Assembly (NCBI GenBank): GCA_004295005.1
Contig: SHNG01000085.1
Location: 1 to 53,886, forward strand
Origin: Gammaproteobacteria bacterium
GTDB taxonomy: Bacteria; Pseudomonadota; Gammaproteobacteria; Xanthomonadales; Rhodanobacteraceae
Length of the DNA: 53,886 nt
Direction: 5' to 3'
The notes beneath the pieces are model-generated. The model searched no databases and was not told the origin of the DNA. It saw only the letters and a program-made list of their open reading frames with translations. Position numbers and translations under genes: made by a program. Each line of letters starts with the position of its first letter. Within the stretch, counting starts at the first letter, position 1. Below, in pieces: positions 42,979 through 52,250 of the stretch.

Positions 42979-43712
42979 CAATTCGACTCCGAACGCGGGC
43001 GCCGCCAATGCAGCACGATGAAAATGACCAGTGCAGCCAGGGCAAAACAGAACCACTGAAACGCATAGCCAAGGTGTCGTTCCGGCGGAATGATCTGCGG
43101 GGTCCATTCCCGCTCGAACCCGGAATCGACATCGGCATCCAGCAGCAGCACCCGGGAATCGAGGCGCCGTCCGAGATCCGCACCGATTTCAGTCAGATCG
43201 ATGTGCACGGTCAACTTGGGCCATTGCGTCTGTCGGGCAAGGGCGTTGCCCCCCATTCGCATGCCCACCCCCGGAGGTGGCGCAAACAACCCATGCAAAA
43301 CCTGCGCACCCGCCTCGACCGCCGGGATCGGCGCTCGGCTGCCATCGGTCGCGGTGGCCAGGAATCCACGATTGACCAGCAAGGGCAGTGATCCGTCCGC
43401 TGGTTCGAACACCGCAAAAACCAGCACGCCAATTCGACCGCCGCGAACCTGGTTGTCGAGCACATAGGTGTGGAGTGGGTCGAATTGGCCCGACACCTCA
43501 ACCTTTGGAAACACTTCCCCAATCACCTGTTGCCGCGCCGCCGCAAGCGGAATCGGTTGTGCCCCGGCATTGCCCGCGAAGGCAGCCAGCAGCAGTTCCT
43601 TTTCATGAGCCCGCTGCAATTGCCAGAAGCCCAGGTAGATGAATGTCGGCACGGCCATCAGCAACAGGGCCAAGGCCAGCCAGGAAGGTTTGTTCCAGCG
43701 TCTGCCCGGCAT
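42978..43712 (-). CDS. SURF1-family cytochrome oxidase assembly protein
   Basis: 244 aa from ATG 43712. Two TM helices: N-terminal (about 8-27) followed by the SURF1 motif YLGFWQLQRAHEKELL, and C-terminal (about 218-236). Also VSGQFDPLHTYVLDNQVRGGRIGV, VNRGFLA, and HLGYAFQWFCFALAALVIF. Helps insert heme a into subunit I. Divergent from the DUF2909-type gene with 57 bases between the starts. Confidence 0.92.
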   Translation of the reverse strand: MPGRRWNKPSWLALALLLMAVPTFIYLGFWQLQRAHEKELLLAAFAGNAGAQPIPLAAARQQVIGEVFPKVEVSGQFDPLHTYVLDNQVRGGRIGVLVFAVFEPADGSLPLLVNRGFLATATDGSRAPIPAVEAGAQVLHGLFAPPPGVGMRMGGNALARQTQWPKLTVHIDLTEIGADLGRRLDSRVLLLDADVDSGFEREWTPQIIPPERHLGYAFQWFCFALAALVIFIVLHWRRPRSESN

Positions 43713-43769
43713 GCCAGCGTCTATACTCGACGCCCGCGCAACGCACAGCGAGCACTTTGGATTGAACAC

Positions 43770-43979
43770 ATGAGCATGACCGGCAAGATCCTGATTATCG
43801 CGTTCCTGATCGCCATCGTCTGGAACCTCGGCGCCGGCTTCTATTACATGATGACCGACAAGGGCCGCAGCAACCGCACGGTCAGGGCGCTGTCATGGCG
43901 AATCGGCTTGTCGGTACTGCTGATCGTCCTGATCATCATCGGCATGGTGACTGGAATCATCCAGCCGCATGGCATTTGA
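43770..43979 (+). CDS. DUF2909-type twin-transmembrane protein
   Basis: 69 aa. Two hydrophobic helices (KILIIAFLIAIVWNLGAGFYY and GLSVLLIVLIIIGMVTGII) around a short basic loop. A small protein of this type is commonly found between coxC and SURF1 in proteobacteria. A TATACT hexamer at 43721-43726, without a good -35, is a possible -10. Role unknown; the position suggests oxidase assembly. Convergent with coxC across an inverted repeat. Confidence 0.8.
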   Translation: MSMTGKILIIAFLIAIVWNLGAGFYYMMTDKGRSNRTVRALSWRIGLSVLLIVLIIIGMVTGIIQPHGI

Positions 43980-43984
43980 GAACC

Positions 43985-44072
43985 GGGATTCGGAATTGGG
44001 GATTCGGGATTCGCAGAGCAGTTCCCCGAATCCTCAAACGCTTTACCCAATCCCTAATCCCGAATCCCGAAT
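43985..44072. terminator. GGATTCGG-type inverted repeat between convergent genes, possible two-way terminator
   Basis: The left side is built of GGGATTCGG/GGGGATTCGGGATTCG units and the right side of their complement (CCCAATCCCTAATCCCGAATCCCGAATC). The transcript from either strand could fold into a long hairpin. It fills the gap between the ends of the DUF2909-type gene (plus) and coxC (minus). The same repeat family appears inside the gspG leader (about 3390-3430). No T-tract is present on the left arm, so the terminator role is inference. Confidence 0.5.
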
Positions 44073-44073
44073 C

Positions 44074-44946
44074 TCACAGCACATATACAAACACGAACAG
44101 GCCGAGCCAGACCACGTCGACGAAATGCCAGTACCAGGCCACGGCTTCAAAACCGAAGTGGTTGTCGGCGCTGAAATGGCCCTTGGCGCAACGGAACCAG
44201 ATCACCGTGAGCATGATTGCGCCCAGGGTCACATGCATGCCGTGGAAGCCGGTCAGCATGAAGAAGGTTGATCCGTAGATGCCGCTGCCCAGGGTCAGGT
44301 TGAGGTGCTGGTAGGCTTCGATGTACTCGGTGGCCTGGAAATAAAGGAAGGCTGCGCCGAGGGCGATGGTCGCGGCCAACCACGCCAGCAGGGACTTGCG
44401 ATGGCCTGCACGCAAGGCATGGTGGGCAAACGTGATGGTCACGCCGGAGCTGAGCAGCAACAGGGTGTTGACCAGCGGCAGGTGCCAGGCCGGAATCGTC
44501 TCGAAGCTGCCGCCGATATCGCCAGGTCCGTTGGTCGGCCAGCTTGGGGTGAAGCCCTGCCACAGGTAGTAGTTGGTCAGGCCGCCATGTCCTTCGCCAC
44601 CCACCCACGGCACCGAAAACATGCGCGCATAGAACAGGGCGCCGAAGAACGCGGCAAAGAACATCACCTCGGAGAAGATGAACCACATCATGCCCATGCG
44701 GAACGAGGTATCGACCTGCTTGTTGTACATGCCGACAACCGATTCGCGGATGACCGTGCCAAACCAGCCGAACATCATGAACACGAGGATCGCCAAGCCC
44801 ATGAACATCAGCGGCTTCGCCGTCAGTCCACTGCCGTCGTTGAACCAGTTCGCGGCACCGATGACCGTGCTGAACAGACCGATGGAACCCACGATCGGCC
44901 AGTGGCTGCCGTGCGGAACGTAGTAAGCACCTTGTGTTTGCGCCAT
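44074..44946 (-). CDS. coxC: Cytochrome c oxidase subunit III
   Basis: 290 aa, seven TM helices. Motifs: YYVPHGSHWPIVGSIGLF, FRMGMMWFIFSEVMFFAAFFGALFYAR with the conserved Glu, GVTITFAHHAL, QATEYIEAYQHLNLTLGSGIYGSTFFMLTGFHG and the C-terminal AVAWYWHFVDVVWLGLFVFVY. Part of coxB-coxA-ctaG-coxC; 30 bases downstream of ctaG. Confidence 0.96.
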   Translation of the reverse strand: MAQTQGAYYVPHGSHWPIVGSIGLFSTVIGAANWFNDGSGLTAKPLMFMGLAILVFMMFGWFGTVIRESVVGMYNKQVDTSFRMGMMWFIFSEVMFFAAFFGALFYARMFSVPWVGGEGHGGLTNYYLWQGFTPSWPTNGPGDIGGSFETIPAWHLPLVNTLLLLSSGVTITFAHHALRAGHRKSLLAWLAATIALGAAFLYFQATEYIEAYQHLNLTLGSGIYGSTFFMLTGFHGMHVTLGAIMLTVIWFRCAKGHFSADNHFGFEAVAWYWHFVDVVWLGLFVFVYVL

Positions 44947-44976
44947 GATCTTGAAACCCCGGATACAAGGATAAGG

Positions 44977-45585
44977 TCAGTTCCTTGCAAGCCCGTCGAC
45001 AGACGGGGCCACGAGGGCCAGATTCCTGGTGGCCAGCTCGTTTGCATAGAACGTGTAGGACAACGTCAGCGTGTGTGTGCCTTGCGGCAGTTGTGGATCG
45101 ACGATGAACCGCACCGGCATGCGACGGGTCTCGCCGCCAGCCAGCACCTGCTCGGTGAAACAGAAGCATTCGGTCTTGTTGAAGAACGCGGAAGCCGCGC
45201 TCGGGGCAACGCTGGGAACCGCATTGCCGACAATCGCCTGTCCGGATTGATTGGTGGCATCGAACCAGACTTCGGTCAGCTCGCCAGGATGCACCTCGAC
45301 GCGCCTCTTTTCCGCCTTGAACGCCCACGGCAGTTTGCTGTTGACGTTGGTGACGAACTCGACCACCACCGTTCGCGACGGATCCACCTGCATCGAGGAC
45401 GCTTCGGCCGCGCTGACCGCGCCTTCCGAAAGCTTGATGCCCAGCACCTGTTCGCAGGCGATCCGGTACAGGGGCACCATGGCAAAGCCGAACAGGAACG
45501 AAGCCGCGACCACGCCCAGCGCCACGCGCGCAATGCCGCGTGCGTCGTGTTTCAGGGATTCATGCTGGCCAGTTTCGCTTTTCAC
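44977..45585 (-). CDS. ctaG: Cytochrome c oxidase assembly protein CtaG/Cox11
   Basis: 202 aa from a GTG start with GGAAA upstream. Copper chaperone that delivers CuB to subunit I. One TM helix (about 20-42) followed by MVPLYRIACEQVLGI, the periplasmic Ig-like domain, and the copper motif NKTECFCFTEQVLAGGE. Lies between coxA and coxC as in most alpha-, beta- and gammaproteobacteria. Confidence 0.95.
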   Translation of the reverse strand: MKSETGQHESLKHDARGIARVALGVVAASFLFGFAMVPLYRIACEQVLGIKLSEGAVSAAEASSMQVDPSRTVVVEFVTNVNSKLPWAFKAEKRRVEVHPGELTEVWFDATNQSGQAIVGNAVPSVAPSAASAFFNKTECFCFTEQVLAGGETRRMPVRFIVDPQLPQGTHTLTLSYTFYANELATRNLALVAPSVDGLARN

Positions 45586-45627
45586 TTTTCCGTAAGGGTC
45601 AATGGAACAGTTGCTCTTATGAGAATT

Positions 45628-45645
45628 GCGGCCAGGGATGGCCGC
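45628..45645. other. Perfect hairpin in the coxA-ctaG spacer
   Basis: GCGGCCA (45628-45634), loop GGGA, TGGCCGC (45639-45645). In the 138-base gap between coxA and ctaG. No T-tract; it may adjust expression of the distal genes by attenuation or mRNA protection. No small assembly gene was found in this gap. Confidence 0.4.
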
Positions 45646-45723
45646 GGTTGATTCCTGTTACGCGCGAAACAACACGCCTACCGCAATTTCAAACAACCCC
45701 GCGTTCACGGATGAACGCAAAAA

Positions 45724-47346
45724 TCAATGACTCACGTCGCCGTGCGCCAACTGCGAATTGTCGATCACCGGCGGTTCGCTGAAAGTGTGATGCGGCGCCG
45801 GCGAAGGCACCGTCCACTCGAGTCCACGCGCTCCCTCCCAGACGCGCGCTTGTGCACGGCTCTTCGAGAAGTACACGGCATGAATGACCACGCCGACAAA
45901 CAGCAATTGGCTGGCGCCGAACCAGAATCCGCCAATCGAGGAGATCATGTTGAAGTCGGCGAAGGCGACGTTGTAGTCGGGAATGCGACGCGGCATGCCG
46001 GCCAGACCGAGGAAGTGCTGCGGGAAGAACAGCACGTTCACCGAAATCACGCTCATCCAGAAATGGATCTTGCCCCAGCGCTCGGAGTACATGTTGCCGC
46101 ACCACTTCGGCAACCAGTAGTACACCGAGGCCATGATCGCGAAGATCGCGCCGGTAACCAGCACATAGTGGAAGTGGGCAACCACGAAATAGGTGTCGTG
46201 GTACTGGAAGTCCGCCGGCACGATGGCCAGCATCAGGCCGGAGAATCCGCCGATGGTGAACAGGATGACGAACGCGATGGCAAACAACATCGGCGTCTCG
46301 AAGGTCATCGATCCTTCCCACATGGTGGTGACCCAGTTGAACACCTTCACCCCGGTGGGAATGGCGATCAGCATGGTCGCGTACATGAAGTACAGCTCAC
46401 CACCGAGCGGCATGCCGACGGTGAACATATGGTGGGCCCAGACGATGAACGAAAGGAACGCGATCGAGGCGATGGCGTAGATCATCGCCTGGTAGCCGAA
46501 CAAGGGCTTGCGCGCAAAGGTCGGGATGATCTCGCTGACGATACCGAACGCCGGCAGGATCATGATGTACACCTCGGGGTGCCCGAAGAACCAGAAGATG
46601 TGCTGGTACATCACCGGGTCGCCGCCACCGGCCGCGTTGAAGAAGCTGGTGCCGAAGTACTTGTCGGTAAGCAGCATGGTCACTGCACCGGCCAGCACCG
46701 GCATCACCGCAATCAGCAGGAACGCGGTGATCAACCACGACCACACGAAGATCGGCATCTTCAAGAGGTCCATGCCCGGCGCGCGCATGTTGAGGATGGT
46801 GGCGATGATGTTGATCGCGCCCATGATCGAGCTGATACCCATCATGTGGATGGCGAAGATGACGAAGGCAACGCTGTTGCCACCTTGCAGCGACAGCGGC
46901 GGATACAGGGTCCAGCCGCCCTGCGGACCGGCGCCCGGCATGAACAGGCTGGACAGCAGCAGGGTGAATGCAAACGGCAGGATCCAGAACGACCAGTTGT
47001 TCATGCGCGGCAGGGCCATGTCCGGAGCGCCGATCTGCATCGGGATCATCCAGTTGCCGAGGCCGACGAATGCCGGCATCACCGCGCCGAAAATCATCAC
47101 CAGCGCGTGCACCGAAGTCATTTCATTGAAGAACTCCGGCCGCACCAGTTGCATGCCCGGCTCGAACAGTTCGGCGCGGATGATCATGGCCATGGAGCCG
47201 CCAACAAAGAACATCAGCATCGAGAACACCAGATACAGGGTGCCGATGTCCTTGTGGTTTGTGGTGAACAGCCAGCGATGCAGGAAGCCTTGCGGCTTGT
47301 GGTCGTGGGCGTCGTGATGGGTGTCGTGGACGGCAGCGTGGGCCAT
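45724..47346 (-). CDS. coxA: Cytochrome c oxidase subunit I (aa3-type)
   Basis: 540 aa from ATG 47346 (GAGG ribosome site 7 bases upstream). Twelve TM helices. Heme a ligand region [11 protein letters not shown], Glu of the D pathway and crosslinked Tyr region in [18 protein letters not shown], CuB histidines [12 protein letters not shown]-pathway residues, and the heme a/a3 ligands in [11 protein letters not shown]. The N-terminus before the first helix is histidine-rich ([14 protein letters not shown]), unusual but seen in some relatives. Confidence 0.97.
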   Translation of the reverse strand: MAHAAVHDTHHDAHDHKPQGFLHRWLFTTNHKDIGTLYLVFSMLMFFVGGSMAMIIRAELFEPGMQLVRPEFFNEMTSVHALVMIFGAVMPAFVGLGNWMIPMQIGAPDMALPRMNNWSFWILPFAFTLLLSSLFMPGAGPQGGWTLYPPLSLQGGNSVAFVIFAIHMMGISSIMGAINIIATILNMRAPGMDLLKMPIFVWSWLITAFLLIAVMPVLAGAVTMLLTDKYFGTSFFNAAGGGDPVMYQHIFWFFGHPEVYIMILPAFGIVSEIIPTFARKPLFGYQAMIYAIASIAFLSFIVWAHHMFTVGMPLGGELYFMYATMLIAIPTGVKVFNWVTTMWEGSMTFETPMLFAIAFVILFTIGGFSGLMLAIVPADFQYHDTYFVVAHFHYVLVTGAIFAIMASVYYWLPKWCGNMYSERWGKIHFWMSVISVNVLFFPQHFLGLAGMPRRIPDYNVAFADFNMISSIGGFWFGASQLLFVGVVIHAVYFSKSRAQARVWEGARGLEWTVPSPAPHHTFSEPPVIDNSQLAHGDVSH

Positions 47347-47377
47347 GGCCTCTACCTCGGGAAAATCGATTTCGGAA

Positions 47378-48334
47378 TCAGCCTTGCGGGGCCGTCGTCG
47401 GAGCAATGGTGGTCGCAGTGGCGGGCGCAGGCTCTGCCGGAGCAGGCTCCGCGGGTGCCGGCTGCGCGGGTTCTGGTGCAGGTGCCTGCGCGGTCATCCA
47501 CTGTTCGAATTCGGCCTTGGGCACGGCCTTGACCACGATCGGCATGAAGCCGTGATCGCGTCCGCACAATTCCGCGCATTGGCCGCGGTAGGTGCCCGGC
47601 TCGCTGATTTCGGTCCAGGCGGAATTGATGATTCCGGGAATGGCGTCCTGCTTCCAGCCAAGCGACGGCACCCACCAGGCGTGGATCACGTCATCGGCCG
47701 TGAACACGAAGCGGATCTTGACGCCGGTTGGCAACACCAGCGGCTTGTCAACGTCGAGAAGATAGGTCGAGACGCCGTCCACCTGGATGGAGGCGGGATC
47801 GATGCCCGAACCCAACTGGCGCGCGCGGTTTGATTGCGATTCAAGGCTCGACACGAAATTGATGCCGGGATCCTTGCCGAAGAAATCAACGTATTCGTAG
47901 CGCCATTTCCACTGGTAGCCGGTGACCTTTACCGTCATTTCCGAGTCGGAGGTGTCGGCCATGCGCAGCAACAAGGTGGTGGCCGGCCAGGCGCTGCCGA
48001 TGAGGATCAGGATTGGGATGATGGTCCATATCGCTTCGAGCTTGGTGCTGTGGTCCCAAGTGGCCGCCACCGCGCCCTTCGACTTGCGGAAGCGGAACAT
48101 GGCCACAAACATCAGGCCGAACACGACCACGCCGATTGCCACGCAGATCCACAACACGATCATGTGGATGTCATGGACCTCGTTGGAGGTCACGGTCACG
48201 CCCTTGGGCATGTTGAGCTGCCACGGCTCCGGATTGGCCATCGCAGCCTGATGCGCGAACATGCCGAGAACCATCAAAGCTGGCGCGGCCAGCGCGCGGC
48301 GCATTCGCGAGATCCCACCTGACGTCATTCCCAT
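47378..48334 (-). CDS. coxB: Cytochrome c oxidase subunit II
   Basis: 318 aa. Signal-type N-terminus, two TM helices (about 58-80 and 102-124), then the CuA domain: [12 protein letters not shown] aromatic patch, [20 protein letters not shown], and the CuA ligands in [17 protein letters not shown]. No fused cytochrome c domain. A C-terminal tail of about 35 residues rich in Ala, Pro and Glu follows. Start: ATG 48334 with AAGG just upstream; GTG 48337 and a second ATG two codons later are alternatives. First gene of the oxidase operon. Confidence 0.95.
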   Translation of the reverse strand: MGMTSGGISRMRRALAAPALMVLGMFAHQAAMANPEPWQLNMPKGVTVTSNEVHDIHMIVLWICVAIGVVVFGLMFVAMFRFRKSKGAVAATWDHSTKLEAIWTIIPILILIGSAWPATTLLLRMADTSDSEMTVKVTGYQWKWRYEYVDFFGKDPGINFVSSLESQSNRARQLGSGIDPASIQVDGVSTYLLDVDKPLVLPTGVKIRFVFTADDVIHAWWVPSLGWKQDAIPGIINSAWTEISEPGTYRGQCAELCGRDHGFMPIVVKAVPKAEFEQWMTAQAPAPEPAQPAPAEPAPAEPAPATATTIAPTTAPQG

Positions 48335-48363
48335 CACCTTGGATACCTTGGATCACATGAACC

Positions 48364-48377
48364 GTTGGTCGACCAAC
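48364..48377. promoter_or_regulatory. 14-bp perfect palindrome in the coxB leader
   Basis: GTTGGTCGACCAAC, 30 bases before the coxB start and downstream of the predicted promoter. Candidate operator for an unidentified regulator. A pair of GCATGC palindromes at 48422-48427 and 48431-48436 lies in the same leader. Confidence 0.4.
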
Positions 48378-48472
48378 CCCGTGATCGACTCGGATTGCCT
48401 TGCCCGCAGTCCGCTGGAAACGCATGCAAGGCATGCAGGACCGACGGATTCGACAGGCTGGGGAGCCTCGGA

Positions 48473-48500
48473 ATGATAGTGGAGTGCGCGATGCAGCGGC
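48473..48500 (-). promoter_or_regulatory. coxB promoter
   Basis: On the minus strand: TTGCCG (complement of 48495-48500, 4 of 6) and, 16 bases on, TATCAT (complement of 48473-48478, 5 of 6). The transcript would carry a leader of about 130 nt. Confidence 0.5.
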
Positions 48501-48845
48501 AAGGACACACTGGCCTCGAATGCGCCAAGCCCTTGAATTGCGTCCATTCGTGGTTCCAGCAGGCGGGCTCCCGCCATGTCATGCCGCCGGAGGCATCGGT
48601 ACTCCCTGGCGCCTTCGCCGCTTGATCACCGTTGCCTTAGAATACGCAGGTTGCGCGATTTGTCGTTGCTTCCTGCGCTTGCCGACACGCTCCAGATTCC
48701 ATTCGGCGTTTCAATGCGCGGCCAATTGCCCGATTGCCGCGGATTCGGAATCATCCGAAGCTCTGCGCGGTTTGCTTCCGGCAACGGACTTTGACCGCCG
48801 CGACATCGATTTTCATCCTGCCCACAGCCCGAGAGCCCACACATC
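48501..48845. other. putA upstream region, no gene seen
   Basis: Codons are open on the plus strand in this stretch, but nothing resembles a known protein and no good ribosome site is present. A TAGAAT hexamer near 48640 is a possible putA -10 without a clear -35. No PutA operator could be recognised. Confidence 0.35.
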
Positions 48846-51800
48846 GTGAGCGATATCCTGAGTCCAGAATTGCCTGCGCAATCCGACCCTGCACGCGCAC
48901 GGGTCACTGCCGCCTGGTCGCGCGACGAGAACGAAGCCGTCAATGACCTGCTCGGTCAGGCCAGCCTCGGCCCGGCCGAGCGCGAACAGGTGCTCAGCCG
49001 TGCCGCGGATCTGGTGGGCAAGGTGCGCGCCAAGTCCGACAAGCAAAGCGCGGTCGAATCGTTCATGCGCGAATACGACCTGTCGAGCGAGGAAGGCGTG
49101 CTGCTGATGTGCGTGGCCGAAGCCCTGTTGCGCGTGCCGGACTCGGAAACCGCGGACAAGCTGATTCGCGACAAACTCGGCGACGCCAACTGGAAGAAGC
49201 ACGTCGGCGCCAGTGAATCCCTGTTCGTGAATGCCTCGACCTGGGGTTTGATGCTCACCGGCCGCCTGGTGCAACTGGCCGAGGAAACCCGAACCAATTT
49301 CACCGGAGCCTTGCGACGCCTGGTTGGGCGCGCCGGTGAGCCGGTGATTCGCCTGGCCGTGCGCCAGGCCATGCGCATCATGGGCCATCAGTTCGTGATG
49401 GGCCGCAGCATTGAGGAAGCCCAGGATCGCGCCACGCAGAAGGACAATGCGGCCTACCGCTATTCCTACGACATGCTTGGCGAGGCGGCGCTTACCGAAG
49501 CCGATGCCGCACGCTACATGCAGGCCTACCGCGATGCGATTCGCGCACTCGGCCAGCGTGGTCCGTGGAAGGATGTCCTCGACGCACCGTCCATCTCCGT
49601 CAAGCTGTCCGCCATCCATCCGCGCTACGACATCCCCAACCGCGCGCGCGTGCATGCCGAGCTGATCCCGCGCGTGCTGGAACTCGCGCAACTGGCCATG
49701 GCCCAGCGCGTCGGCATGACGGTCGACGCCGAGGAAGCGGATCGACTGGAACTTTCGCTGGATGTGATCGGTGCGGTATTCGCCCATCCGTCACTGGCCG
49801 GATGGAACGGTTTTGGCCTGGCGGTGCAGGCCTACCAGAAGCGCGCGCCGTTCGTGATCGATTGGCTGGCCGAAACCGCACGCAAGCACAAGCGGCGCTG
49901 GTGCGTGCGCCTGGTCAAGGGCGCCTATTGGGACTCTGAAATCAAGCGCGCCCAGGAACAGGGGCTTTGCGGCTACCCGGTGTTCACGCGCAAGCCGAAT
50001 ACGGATATTTCCTACCTCGCCTGCGCGCGACAGATGTTCGAAGTCGGAAGCGAGTTCATCTACCCGCAGTTTGCCACCCACAATGCGCACACGATTGCCG
50101 CCATCCACCACTACGCGCACGGCCGTCCCTACGAGTACCAGCGCCTGCATGGCATGGGCGCAGACCTGTATGCCGAGGTGATCGGCGAGAAAAATCTCAA
50201 TGTCCCGTGCCGGGTCTACGCACCGGTCGGCAGCCACGAAGACCTGTTGCCCTACCTGGTGCGCCGCCTGCTGGAAAACGGCGCCAACACCAGCTTCGTC
50301 AATCGCGTGGTCGATGAAGACGTGCCGATCCGTGACCTGGTCGCAGATCCTTGCGAACTGGTACGACCACTCGATTCCAAATCCCACCCCCGCATCCCCC
50401 AGCCGATCGCACTGTTCGGCGAGCAACGGAAGAATTCCATGGGCGTCAACCTTGCCAACGAAAACGAACTGAACGCGCTGGCGACCAGCGTCAATGCCGC
50501 GCGCGGCCCCTGGTCTGCCGCACCCCTGGTGCCGGGGAGCCAGACTGCGGAAGCAGCCCGCGATGTCACCGATCCGTCCGATCGCCGTCGCGTGGTTGGC
50601 CAGAGCCGCAGCGCCGATGCCGCGACGCTGCAACTGGCCCTGCGCAATGCCGTGGCCGCGCAGCCTGACTGGAACAACTTGCCGGCAGCCAGTCGCGCCA
50701 AGATCCTTGAACATGCCGCCGATCAGCTTGAAGCGCGCCGCGCCGAGTTCATCGCCCTGTGCGTGCGCGAAGCCGGCAAAACCATTCCCGCAGCCATTGC
50801 CGAGGTCCGCGAAGCCGCCGACTTCTGCCGCTACTACGCAGCCATGGCGCGCAAGCTGTTTGCCCAACCCGAAGCGCTGCCTGGCCCCACCGGCGAATCC
50901 AACGCCCTGCACCTGCACGGGCGCGGCGTGTTTGTCTGCATCAGCCCGTGGAACTTCCCGCTCGCCATCTTCATGGGCCAGGTCGTGGCAGCACTGGCTG
51001 CCGGCAACTCCGTGATTGCCAAGCCTGCCGACCAGACCACCCTGATCGGCCATGCGGCGGTCAAGCTGCTGCACGAAGCCGGCGTCCCCGAAGCGGTGCT
51101 GCAATTCGTGCCATGCAAGGGCTCGGTGCTGGGCAACACCCTGCTCACCCAGAACGATGTCGCTGGCGTGTGCTTCACCGGCTCCACCGAAACCGCATGG
51201 ACCATCAACCGCACCCTGGCGGCACGCAACTCCTCGATTGCCGCGCTGATCGCCGAGACCGGCGGACAGAACGCGCTGATTGCCGACTCATCCGCATTGC
51301 CGGAACAACTGGTCAAGGATGTCTGCGCGTCTGCATTTGACTCCGCCGGCCAGCGCTGCTCGGCCGCGCGCGTGCTGTACGTGCAGGAAGACATTGCCGA
51401 CAAGGTCATCACCATGCTCAAGGGAGCGATGGCCGAACTGAAAATGGGCGACCCCGGCCTGCTCTCCACCGATGTCGGCCCGGTCATCGACGAACCTTCG
51501 CACAAGGTCTTGAGCGAACATGCCGCGCGCATGGACAAGGAAGCGAAACTCATCGGCGAGGTTTCACGCACGGAAGGCACCGCCCATGGCACCTTCTTCG
51601 CCCCGCGCGCCTACGAGATCCCGCGCCTGGACATCCTGCACAAGGAAATTTTCGGACCGGTGCTGCATGTGCTGCGCTGGAAGGCCGATGAACTCGATCG
51701 GGTCATCGATTCCATCAACGCGACGGGATATGGCCTCACCCTGGGCATCCACAGCCGCATCAACGACACCGTCGACCACATCGTCAAGCGCGCCAAGGTC

Positions 51801-51995
51801 GGCAACTGCTACGTCAACCGCAACCAGATCGGTGCGGTGGTCGGCGTACAGCCCTTCGGCGGCGAGAACCTCTCCGGCACCGGCCCCAAGGCCGGCGGCC
51901 CGCACTATCTCTTGCGTTTTGCCACCGAACGCACGGTCACCATCAATACCACGGCGGCCGGCGGCAATGCCTCGCTGCTGACCCTGTCGGAGTAG
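48846..51995 (+). CDS. putA: Bifunctional proline dehydrogenase / L-glutamate gamma-semialdehyde dehydrogenase PutA
   Basis: 1049 aa from a GTG. Oxidises proline to glutamate with substrate channelling. Proline dehydrogenase barrel about 140-470: SVKLSAIHPRYD, RLVKGAYWDSEIKRAQ, FATHNAHT, YEYQRLHGMG, CRVYAPVGSHEDLLPYLVRRLLENGANTSF split across strands. Aldehyde dehydrogenase about 540-1020: ISPWNFPLAIFMGQVVAAL, catalytic Glu in AETGGQNA, catalytic Cys in DSAGQRCSAARV, EIFGPVLHV. There is no N-terminal ribbon-helix-helix domain and no extra C-terminal domain, so it is probably an enzyme only, not a transcriptional repressor. Confidence 0.96.
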   Translation: MSDILSPELPAQSDPARARVTAAWSRDENEAVNDLLGQASLGPAEREQVLSRAADLVGKVRAKSDKQSAVESFMREYDLSSEEGVLLMCVAEALLRVPDSETADKLIRDKLGDANWKKHVGASESLFVNASTWGLMLTGRLVQLAEETRTNFTGALRRLVGRAGEPVIRLAVRQAMRIMGHQFVMGRSIEEAQDRATQKDNAAYRYSYDMLGEAALTEADAARYMQAYRDAIRALGQRGPWKDVLDAPSISVKLSAIHPRYDIPNRARVHAELIPRVLELAQLAMAQRVGMTVDAEEADRLELSLDVIGAVFAHPSLAGWNGFGLAVQAYQKRAPFVIDWLAETARKHKRRWCVRLVKGAYWDSEIKRAQEQGLCGYPVFTRKPNTDISYLACARQMFEVGSEFIYPQFATHNAHTIAAIHHYAHGRPYEYQRLHGMGADLYAEVIGEKNLNVPCRVYAPVGSHEDLLPYLVRRLLENGANTSFVNRVVDEDVPIRDLVADPCELVRPLDSKSHPRIPQPIALFGEQRKNSMGVNLANENELNALATSVNAARGPWSAAPLVPGSQTAEAARDVTDPSDRRRVVGQSRSADAATLQLALRNAVAAQPDWNNLPAASRAKILEHAADQLEARRAEFIALCVREAGKTIPAAIAEVREAADFCRYYAAMARKLFAQPEALPGPTGESNALHLHGRGVFVCISPWNFPLAIFMGQVVAALAAGNSVIAKPADQTTLIGHAAVKLLHEAGVPEAVLQFVPCKGSVLGNTLLTQNDVAGVCFTGSTETAWTINRTLAARNSSIAALIAETGGQNALIADSSALPEQLVKDVCASAFDSAGQRCSAARVLYVQEDIADKVITMLKGAMAELKMGDPGLLSTDVGPVIDEPSHKVLSEHAARMDKEAKLIGEVSRTEGTAHGTFFAPRAYEIPRLDILHKEIFGPVLHVLRWKADELDRVIDSINATGYGLTLGIHSRINDTVDHIVKRAKVGNCYVNRNQIGAVVGVQPFGGENLSGTGPKAGGPHYLLRFATERTVTINTTAAGGNASLLTLSE

Positions 51996-52055
51996 CCAGG
52001 ACGCCAGTCGCCGTCAACCGCGTCTGGGAAACTCTGATTAATCCCAATCTTCGTC

Positions 52056-52075
52056 GTTCCCGCGAAGGCGGGAAC
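52056..52075. repeat. Dispersed palindrome, 8-bp stem, 4-base loop
   Basis: Perfect stem GTTCCCGC, loop GAAG, GCGGGAAC, flanked by CGTC and CCAGTGAC. It lies 60 bases after the putA stop and could also serve as a transcript end. Confidence 0.68.
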
Positions 52076-52110
52076 CCAGTGACTTTTTCGCAACTGGTTG
52101 AAATGCAAAG

Positions 52111-52154
52111 GCACTGGATCCCGGATATCGCTTCGCGATTCCGGGATGACGAGC
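52111..52154. repeat. Dispersed palindromic repeat, reversed copy 3
   Basis: Reverse complement of the 28325-28362 element including its flanks (GGCACTGG at one end, GACGAGC at the other). It sits directly before the distal attC site, at the chromosome/cassette-array boundary. Confidence 0.72.
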
Positions 52155-52167
52155 AAAATCAGAGTTT

Positions 52168-52232
52168 CCCTAAGGCTTGAGCCAAGCCGACCTGCGTAGC
52201 GAAGCGGGTTCGGCTTGAACGAATTGTTGGGC
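52168..52232 (-). other. attC recombination site 1 (distal end of the cassette array)
   Basis: On the minus strand: GCCCAAC box, then AATTCGTTCAAGCCGA, an unpaired middle, TCGGCTTGGCTCAAGC and the end box CTTAGGG. The layout and the AATTCGTTCAAGC segment closely resemble classical integron attC sites such as that of aadA cassettes. The end box has CTT where the exchange triplet GTT is expected, so the outer core site looks inactivated. It follows the VOC cassette gene. Confidence 0.82.
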
Positions 52233-52250
52233 GCCACCCAGGGAACTGAA

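Noticed and set aside
45727-47532. 601-codon plus-strand frame opposite coxA
   Set aside because: Antisense to subunit I; low-complexity His/Arg/Asp composition and no known family.
48400-48849. 149-codon plus-strand frame before putA
   Set aside because: Arg/Cys-rich with no family resemblance or ribosome site; overlaps the predicted coxB promoter region.
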